Below, one piece after another: positions 58,101-64,000 of a stretch of 64,000 nt of DNA (its first letter is position 1; each line of letters opens with the position of its first letter). Source of the DNA: Annona cherimola (lineage: Eukaryota; Streptophyta; Magnoliopsida; Magnoliales; Annonaceae); assembly GCA_030490835.1 (NCBI GenBank), contig CM059975.1, forward strand, positions 49,033,174-49,097,173, read 5' to 3'. The notes beneath the pieces were generated by a model. It saw only the letters and a list, made by a program, of their open reading frames with translations. It was not told the origin of the DNA and searched no databases. The position numbers and the translations under genes are program-made.

Positions 58101-60697
58101 CCCTCTTAATATACGTTTGGTAATGTATAAAATGATGGGATTGCAGGAATTTGAAAAATATGTGATTGAGAGAAAATAATAGAAATATAGTTAGAATAAA
58201 TAGATTTCTTGTATGTTGGTTGATAGGAAAAATAATTAGAATGTAGGGATAAAAATGAGAAAAATAATGTAATTGATTAAATAATGATTGGTCTTAGAAA
58301 ATTAAATACCATAAATAAATCATAATTACCACACTCAATATTACCAAACGTCCCCTAAATATAAATGTAGAGGTCAAAACTTATAATAAGTTTTATTATT
58401 CTTTACATTTAAAACTCGCCTAATGATACCACCAGGCCTGCCGCCAAAACCGTTCCCTAGGACACCAGTGGCCAGTTTCAAATGGCAGCAAGAGGGGTTT
58501 TGTCCCCATTGATTATTTGAGAATTGTATTTTCAACATTTTTAAGTTGAGCTGTGTATTTAGATTCATAAAAAAATATTTTTTTTATTCTTAGGTGGAGC
58601 TGTACTTCCAAATTTGTAAAAATGTTACAAAATTTTAGTGTAATAAATATTAAAGCTTAGGTAAATACACTAATAAAAAAATTCACCCTTTTTATTTTTT
58701 ACAAAATTTTAATAAAATTATTGAATAAGCTCAGTTTATATTATTTATAAATAAAGTTTTACCAATTTTGAAGATACAATATATTTAATTTATATTTTTA
58801 AACATTGATGTTGTAGTCATTTTAACCATAATGCCTTGTGTTTAAAAATACAAAATAAATATGTACACTTAAAAACTCAAAATCATTCTACATGTATTTT
58901 ACAATTTATTACAGCACATCGATTGATGATTAATTGGCCTGCCTTTCAGACGATAATTCACTTATATTATTAGTCCAATCCTTCCTGGCTTAGCTAGCTA
59001 GTCCTGATGATGTGGTTGGTCGTCTATGACGCACCATCGTAAGGGACCATTTGAAAGCCGCTGATAAAGTTAAATTAAGAAATTCACTTTACAAGGAAGA
59101 CTCACATGTAGGGGTGCAACTTGGGCCGGGTTCAGCCCGAACCCGGCCCGCCGAACCCGAAAAAATACAGTGTTGAAACTATGAACTTTTCAACCCGAAC
59201 CCGATTTGTGAGCCCGAATTCAAATAGGGCTCGGTTTCGGGTTCAGGCAAGCCCGAACCCTGTAAACCCGAACCCGAATTTGCATTTATATAAAATATAT
59301 AATTTATTTAAAATATATAATTTATATTATAATAATAATATATTATAATAATAACATATTACTCATGGATGGATGATGGACAACAGGAGTACGGCATGAC
59401 AGGCATGGACAGCTCATCGCCAAGATAATCTAACATCTTAAGTGATTTCAACAAAATACTTATTCCCAATTTACATTATGATACAGGTCCAACAGTTTTT
59501 TTTTTTAAAATTACTCTTCACGCCTTTTCTACTGAAGCCTTTTGACCAACGAAATCCTATGATACTAAATATTAAATTTTTTTGAGATCTTTTTTTCCAA
59601 CAGGAAAATTTATGAGAACTTTAAAATTATAGTTGTAAAATAAGCTTAAAACAATAGAGAAGTAAAAAAATACAATTAATGATTAATAATACAATTTTAT
59701 TGACAACGTTTACACATAATCCATATTCTACTTGATACAAAGAGAATGCTCAAAATAAGTTTCTTTCTTTCTACTCTTAAGCGGTATTTGAATTTTTCTT
59801 AATTTCATACAATAAATTGTTTTTTAAAATTTTTTATATAATAGATTTGTGATAAAAATTATATATAAGATGAGTAACAAAGACATATTAATAGAAGATG
59901 TCAGCCCGAAACTTAACCCGAAACTCAACCCGAGCCCGAATTTTAAAAATAGGGTTAGGGTTGAGGTTTACAAATAGGGTTAGGGTTAGGGTTAGGGTTG
60001 AGATGAACCTGAGTTTCATGAGCCCGAATTACACCCCAACTCACATCACATGAGCATATATGGTTTCAAAAAAAAAATAAAAAAATCACAGCTAGAGCTA
60101 GGTAGGGCGCATGCATACCTGAAGAGACATCTTGGGAGGTGGGGGCCTTGTGAAAAGGAAGAAGAAAAGTAGCGCAGTTCCCAAGCTCACCACCAGCCTC
60201 CATCCTATCTGAGAGCATAGGCACAACGATGAATACCGACGGCGACGTCGCTGAACGCCTCCACCATTTTTCTCATCTTCATCGTCATCTGCTGCTGCTT
60301 CCTCTCTCGCAATATCACAGCAGCCGTCGTCATTAAACATACGGTGGTTATTATCAAGGTTGCTTTGGACGTTGTAGCCGCCCAGTAATTTCTTGCTGTC
60401 GTGTAGGTGGAGAGGGAAGGAATTGTTAGAGCCGCGGGAGGAGGAGCAGCGAGAGAGGGTGAAACGGGAGGCTTCTTGGACGGCGGTGGTGGGGGTGGGG
60501 ACAATGACGAGGGAGGAGGTACTGTTGTTGGGTTGGACGGCTGAAGGAGTATGATTGTAGGGAGAAAGAAGAGAGGAGTCATCGTGGTTGCGTCCATCGG
60601 CAGCGCTGTTTGCGTGGGACAATGTCGATGGACTTTGCACGTAGTACATTGCGTGTGGGTAGCTGTGGAACAGAGCCTCTTCTTCATCCCCGTACAT
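49477..60697 (-). CDS. LEA_2-domain membrane protein, YYVQSPS / companion-of-cellulose-synthase-like, three exons
   Basis: Joining 60119-60697, 50317-50502 and 49477-49764 gives 350 codons plus stop. Both introns are phase 0 with GT-AG ends. Residues 18-24 are YYVQSPS, the N-terminal signature of this plant family. A low-complexity Ser/Asn-rich tail, an acidic stretch (about 131-142) and an Arg cluster (about 150) precede one membrane helix (about 166-183), then PPPPKMS. The C-terminal LEA_2-type beta domain includes GVITKILSTNCSVDLEV, FFGLHIRPP, FKLYIGTRNKAMYGAGR and LPLIIRVQLSSS. Glycosylation sequons N219, N228 and N346 fit a lumen/apoplast side. Known relatives include proteins that support cellulose synthase and microtubules under stress; this gene's exact role is not known. 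Intron 1 is 9616 bp. All exon edges and the frame are intact. Confidence 0.88.
49861..50228. mobile_element. foldback MITE filling intron 2
   Basis: Two ~90-bp arms (about 49972-50062 and 50072-50160) are imperfect reverse complements. Each end carries a small hairpin: TCTGAAATG/CATTTCAGA at 49861-49882 and GACCTGT/ACAGGTC at 50212-50228. It makes up two thirds of the 552-bp intron. Confidence 0.7.
50317..50502 (-). CDS. exon 2 of the LEA_2 gene
   Basis: 62 codons, from ATG (internal Met, after acceptor AATGCAG) to CGA, then donor GTAAAT. It encodes GGVPEFVLGEGTDSSG to FGRFSFATSR, the first half of the LEA_2 domain. Confidence 0.88.
50638..50999. mobile_element. foldback MITE in intron 1
   Basis: The ends GGGACGCTGATCGTATGCTC and the reverse complement CCAGATGCTGATCGTATGTT are inverted. 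The arms continue with T-rich and GATTTTTGAAAATCAGTG text folding around about 50818. TTTCAT flanks both ends. Superfamily unclear. Confidence 0.7.
51503..51793. mobile_element. Tourist-like (PIF/Harbinger) MITE, TSD TTA
   Basis: Ends GGGTGTGTTTGTTTAGGG and, reverse-complemented, GGGTTTGTTTGGTTGGAGG. TTA lies at 51500-51502 and 51794-51796. 291 bp, no ORF. Confidence 0.72.
52160..52189 (+). repeat. poly-T run of 30
   Basis: A homopolymer within an intron 1 region (51950-52240) where phrases like CCATACAT and CAAGTCCATCCATGT recur. It could be the A-tail of an old minus-strand retrocopy. Confidence 0.6.
52822..53347. mobile_element. long-TIR MITE, TSD TAGAA
   Basis: The left end GGGAAATTCACATTTTGAAC matches the reverse complement of the right end (GTGAGGGCAATTTGCATTTT). 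The body is a repeated mix of AATGCAAA / TTTGCATT words that can fold. TAGAA is at 52817-52821 and 53348-53352. Confidence 0.65.
53510..54270. mobile_element. foldback MITE with a second MITE nested in it
   Basis: The outer arms TGTTAGTCTAGGCTAAGTAA and reverse-complemented TCTTATTAGCCCGGGTTAAA begin long inverted arms. Inside, 53705-54048 starts GGGAAATGATCCAGTGCA, ends as its approximate inverse (GGGAACCGATCCTGTGCA), and is flanked by TATATATA. Confidence 0.6.
54280..55180 (+). repeat. unclassified intronic repeat, copy 1
   Basis: Shares successive phrases with 56245-56800, such as TTAGATGAAACTTGATTTG / TGTTTCATCTAAATCAAGT-like text, TTTAGATGTTGAAAT, TTTATTATATTGATTTTACATA and GAAGTAAATTTTG. 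It carries the 77-bp RTE insertion. Confidence 0.5.
54813..54889 (-). mobile_element. 77-bp 5'-truncated RTE LINE insertion
   Basis: On the minus strand it matches the 3' end of the LINE at 27669-27745 (AAGAATGGCGTAA, CATGCAGCCGACCCCACATA, GGTGGGAAATGGCTTATGATG). It is flanked by a perfect 11-bp duplication GATGTTGAAAT at 54802-54812 and 54890-54900. Confidence 0.93.
55931..56090 (+). repeat. four ~40-bp tandem repeats
   Basis: The unit AATGATTAAAAACAAACCTT, then TCTATAAATGGGGTTTGTAT, starts at about 55931, 55971, 56012 and 56052. Confidence 0.85.
56245..56800 (+). repeat. unclassified intronic repeat, copy 2 (empty RTE site)
   Basis: Aligns with 54280-55180. At about 56541 it reads TTTAGATATTGAAAATAC with a single copy of the word duplicated around the RTE insertion. 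56801-58112 of intron 1 shows no other feature I can support. Confidence 0.5.
58113..58351. mobile_element. MITE with perfect 12-bp TIR ACGTTTGGTAAT
   Basis: ACGTTTGGTAAT at 58113-58124 and its exact reverse complement at 58340-58351. The flanks CTCTTAATAT and CCCTAAATAT are similar. 239 bp. Confidence 0.72.
59108..60038. mobile_element. hAT-like MITE with GGGTTA array, intron 1
   Basis: The left end is TAGGGGTGCAACTTGGGCC; the right end reverse-complemented is TGGGGTGTAATTCGGGC. An 8-bp duplication ACTCACAT is at 59100-59107 and 60039-60046, as expected for hAT. It is rich in AACCCGAACCCG; near 59947-60000 are several GGGTTA units. It ends 81 bp inside intron 1 from exon 1. Confidence 0.8.
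60119..60697 (-). CDS. exon 1 of the LEA_2 gene
   Basis: 193 codons from ATG at 60697 to CAG at 60119, then donor GTATGC. It encodes the cytosolic tail and the membrane helix. The open frame runs six codons past the donor (VCMRPT) into the intron, which should not be translated. Confidence 0.88.
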
Positions 60698-60716
60698 TCT
60701 TTCTGTGTGTTAATGA

Positions 60717-60790
60717 GAGAGGGAGAACCGGAGAAGGGTGGGGAGTGGAGAGGGAGAGAGAGGGAGGGGCGGAGAGGGGACTAACCAGTA
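60717..60790 (-). promoter_or_regulatory. pyrimidine-rich 5' leader of the LEA_2 gene
   Basis: On the minus strand a CT-rich stretch (CTCCCTCTCTCTCCCTCTCC) lies just upstream of the ATG at 60697, as is common in plant leaders. Confidence 0.5.
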
Positions 60791-60819
60791 ACCACAAGGT
60801 AGTGCTGCTCTGAGTGGAG

Positions 60820-60826
60820 TATATAG
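60820..60826 (-). promoter_or_regulatory. candidate TATA box of the LEA_2 gene
   Basis: CTATATA on the minus strand, about 125 bp upstream of the ATG. This would put the start of transcription near 60790 and give a leader of about 90 nt. Confidence 0.5.
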
Positions 60827-60849
60827 ATACGTGGGAGATAAGAAGTAAT

Positions 60850-62179
60850 TATTCTGAGCCATCATTTCATTGCATATTTGTGGACAACCTTCCGTGGAAA
60901 AAGCCATCGCGTATCAATTTGTCTCGCATTCCCAGGAATAATTGCTGTCTTGTGCTCCCTAATCGGGTTGGAAAGGGTGTTAACTGCCCCTGCGGGACAG
61001 TTCAGCATCCTGTGATGACAGGCACTTATCGGGCGCAGTTTTCGAGTAAAAAGAGGCGGGAGCTTGCGTACTGTTATTAAAACGGCGAACGTTAGCCGCC
61101 TTAGTTAACTTGTTACAGTTACAACGTGCTTCCTTGCTCTTTTTTCTCCTCGTACGCTTATCAGTCAAATTTTATAAAGATAAGTGATCGTGATAGCTTT
61201 GCTAAGCAAAGTGGTCACTTAGTTTATTTCGAAAAATTTATTTAAAATATATATATTTTTAATTTTTTATAGGTTTAGTAAAATTTAGTTTACATGTTAA
61301 ATATACTTAAATAAACAAATATACAAAGAAATAATAAAAAAATATTTTACATAGAGTTTTTTTAGAAGGGTTAAATGAGCCGTTTGCTTAGCCCGGATTA
61401 GCAAAATCATTCCTCTTTTATAAATTAGTTAGTTTGTACAAAATTTTGTAAGAAATTTTCTGAAAAATTGAGAATTTGATATGATATAATATGGGCAATG
61501 ATTATGAGTATGCAGAATAAAGATAAAGTTGATAGAGGTGTTGTAGACATGAAGATGATTTAAATGTACATTTAATAATAAAAAATATAGTTAGGTACTT
61601 ATAATATAAAATTTTTAATTTTTGGCAACCAAAATTTTCTTACAAAAATTAAAATTTAGTTATCAAAGAAAAATTGGTTGAAAATAGCATGTCTTTTTTT
61701 TTATTAAAAAAATAGCATGTCTTAAAGTAAGCACACATAGAAAAAAATTTGATTTATTGCATAAGAAAGCAGGCAACAATTATTTGTATATAATATGGAT
61801 TTGCAACACATCAAAATTTATTTCATATGAAGCTTATCTACAGCTAATTATGTTACAAATTTGGTTGCAAAAGCACCATATTTATCGCCTTTAGATATAT
61901 GCAACAATGTAAGTACCAATATGGTAGTGAAATAATAGTCGTATAAAACTGAGTACAACAAATTTTATGTTACAATCAACAAAACAACTAGCTAGATAAA
62001 TTGATATTTCTTGTAGTGCCACTAAGAAGAAATTTGTTTATCAATAACTCATTATTTTTATATTTAAGAAAATTTTTGATTTGGTTACTAAAATATTGTT
62101 ATAAGTAAACAAATTTTTTCTTGCCAACAAAAGCATTACCATTAGTAAGAAAAATTTTCTTCGTATATAAACACATTAT
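60850..62179. other. upstream region of the LEA_2 gene; one foldback-MITE arm
   Basis: No other gene is seen. 61183-61430 has TAGCTTTGCTAAGCAAAGTGG on the left and TTTGCTTAGCCCGGATTAGC on the right, related to the ends of the foldback at 53510-54270, so it is probably another copy. The rest is AT-rich. Confidence 0.5.
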
Positions 62180-63198
62180 TAGGGGTGCAACTTGGGCCGG
62201 GCTCAACCCGAACCAGGCTCGCCGAACCCGAATTGAAACAATGTTAAACTGGCAACTATAGAACCCGAGCCCAATTTTCCAGGTTCAACCCGAACTCGAA
62301 TTGAAAAGAATTTGAACCCGGGTTGAACTAAACCCAAACCCAAATTATATATAACACATATATTTTATACTCCATTAAATAAAGTTTCATTCCCCTTATA
62401 TATGTTATATTTATTTTATACCATATATAAACATTATTCCTCCTTAAATTCAATTATATAATATAATATTTTTATATTTTTTTTAGAAAAAAAAAGAGTT
62501 TGGTTTAGTTGTAGTTTCAAAGAAAAAAAATAAAAACTATTTTTAGAACTTGAGATATTTTATTTGGTGTTTTAACTTAACTACTTATGTAGGATGTTAT
62601 CATATAGTCATTTAAATATGATATTAGTAGTTAGATGTTTATTCTACTTGAAATAAATTTGTTGTAATTTATTTGACTTAATACTATGATTGTTGAATAT
62701 TTTTTATTATGATTGACATTATAAGGTTTTCTTATAATTAGATATTAATGTTTATGTATATGTTTATGATATTAATATTAAATTGCAAAATAAAAAAATA
62801 ATGTACCTATTCATTTTTTAAAACAGACTACTAGTCTACTTTTTTTTTAGAAATGACTATTAGTCTACTTAATATAAAGAGAATGTTTAAATAAATTTTT
62901 TCTTCTTTACATTCTTAAACACTCTTGAATTTTTTCTTGAAAATAGAAAAATATCATTTTTAATTTTTTTAATGATAAATTTAAAGTTGAATAAGTATAA
63001 GATAGATAACAAATATATAGAATAATTTCAACTCAAATTCTAGCCCGAAACTCAACCTGAGCCCGAATTTCAAAAATAGGGTTAGGGTTTAGATTTATAA
63101 ATAGGGTTAGGGTTAGGGTTAGGGTTGAAGTTTTAAAAATAGGGTTAAGGTTAGTGTTGAGGCAAACCCGAGTTTCATGAGCCCGAGTTGCACCCCTA
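62180..63198. mobile_element. hAT-like MITE, second copy
   Basis: Ends TAGGGGTGCAACTTGGGCC and, reverse-complemented, TAGGGGTGCAACTCGGGC. It has the same internal layout as 59108-60038, including GGGTTA units near 63078-63125. The flanks CACATTAT and TGCATCAT match at only 5 of 8, so the duplication has decayed or is offset. Confidence 0.8.
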
Positions 63199-63758
63199 TG
63201 CATCATTATAAGTAAGAAATATTTTTCTTGAATATACATTTTCTTTAATAGAAACTTTTTCTCTGATAAGGGTCAAAACAATATGCATTTATAAAAGAAT
63301 CTTTGACGATTAATTAAAATAAAAGTTAGAAAAGATAAGCAAAAAATCTTTGTTGAATTCATTGATCTCTTAGCCAAGCTTAATTTCTTCCCTTTACTTC
63401 CACTATAATTCTCTTCATTGCTTCCCACATGTAACATTGAAGGTAATATGTGATGACTTAGGGTAATTGCAGTAAATTTAAAATTTGGGCTAATGGAAGT
63501 GGTTTGTGGCAAATGACCTAGTTATGATTTGTGATTTGGGATATTCTTTGAATGATTTCGGAGATGTGTTAGTCATTGGTTTGACTAGATTTCATTTATT
63601 TGAAGTTTTTCCACGAGAGTGGATTTTGAGCTAAAAAGGAACAAAAAAGTCAAATATTGAATTTAATTGATTTTAAGGTGTTTATGAGCATGAGTATGAT
63701 GTCAATCATGATTAAAATATGTTAGGATAGTTTTACAATAGACTTAAATTATGCATTG
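63199..63758. other. no gene seen
   Basis: AT-rich DNA between the hAT-like MITE and the LTR end. The 79-residue minus-strand ORF shows no domain. Confidence 0.4.
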
Positions 63759-64000
63759 TGTGGCGCCCCAAACCGAGTGTCACACCATGAGTCTTACTTC
63801 GGGACTGTTTATTAATTGGTAAATGTGATCAGGATTGTTGCCCTGTCACACGGCGGGTTCATTTCATAATTATACATTTGTGATTCACTCCATAAGAGTT
63901 ATCTCATAGTCCTTAGTCATTTTTACATCAACTTGCCTATCCAGGATTATCATCAAGTGCTAATATATATATTTAACATTTAATTCCTACACATCATGTC
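63759..64000 (-). repeat. end of a long gypsy LTR, minus orientation, runs off the window
   Basis: Reverse-complemented it reads GTGTGACACTCGGTTTGGGG then CGCCACA, preceded by AGGGCAACAATCCTGATCAC and TTTACCAAT, as at the ends of the LTRs at 32872 and 38650. An element of the same family therefore enters from the right. Confidence 0.72.

Noticed and set aside
59940..60000. GGGTTA repeats as an interstitial telomere
   Set aside because: They lie inside a hAT-like MITE with a target duplication and recur in its second copy, and the unit is TTAGGG rather than the usual plant TTTAGGG.

Overview
The window looks like nuclear DNA of a flowering plant with a repeat-rich genome. The evidence is plant-type Ty1/copia and Ty3/gypsy LTR retrotransposons, an RTE-clade LINE, many MITEs, and one plant-specific three-exon gene with GT-AG introns. 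I cannot name the species. The only intact protein-coding gene I can support lies on the minus strand between 49477 and 60697.

Left part (1-42.4 kb), nested retrotransposons. A copia family of the SIRE/Maximus type occurs at least six times. Two copies are internally deleted or truncated elements (1-2587 and 10402-16138). Three are solo LTRs of about 1.7-1.8 kb with perfect 5-bp target-site duplications (17000-18766, 29104-30804, 40570-42356). The rest are fragments (16139-16369, 20633-21150). An Athila-type gypsy remnant with gag, protease, tRNA-Asp primer site and a plant-transposon-type ORF fills 5436-10401 on the minus strand. A solo LTR of similar sequence lies at 16620-19943 with a copia solo LTR inside it. 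A second gypsy family has LTRs near 5.8 kb. One LTR follows a polypurine tract at 22022 and was later hit by the RTE LINE and by a copia LTR; another follows it directly at 32872; a diverged part sits at 2588-5435, and an end reappears at 63759.

Middle part (42.4-49.4 kb). No gene is visible. It holds a 92-bp duplication, about 3.5 kb of very AT-rich repeated DNA, and a compound minisatellite of a 10-bp GGTTAGACRC unit with five conserved spacers.

Right part (49.4-64 kb). A LEA_2-domain membrane protein gene (350 residues, related to the YYVQSPS / companion-of-cellulose-synthase type) has exons at 60119-60697, 50317-50502 and 49477-49764. Intron 1 is 9616 bp and full of MITEs plus a 77-bp RTE remnant. 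Intron 2 is mostly one foldback MITE. Upstream of the gene lie a second hAT-like MITE and another gypsy LTR end.

The most unusual signals are inside LTRs. The long gypsy LTRs carry a run of a dozen or so short hairpins whose stems change in a paired way between copies. They also carry small exon-like islands bounded by AG and GTAAG/GTACG, kept in two or three diverged copies. The copia LTRs carry arrays of about 34-bp palindromes centred on AGTCGACT and a second inverted repeat just upstream of the TATA box. All are read by eye and need folding, alignment and RNA data to confirm.
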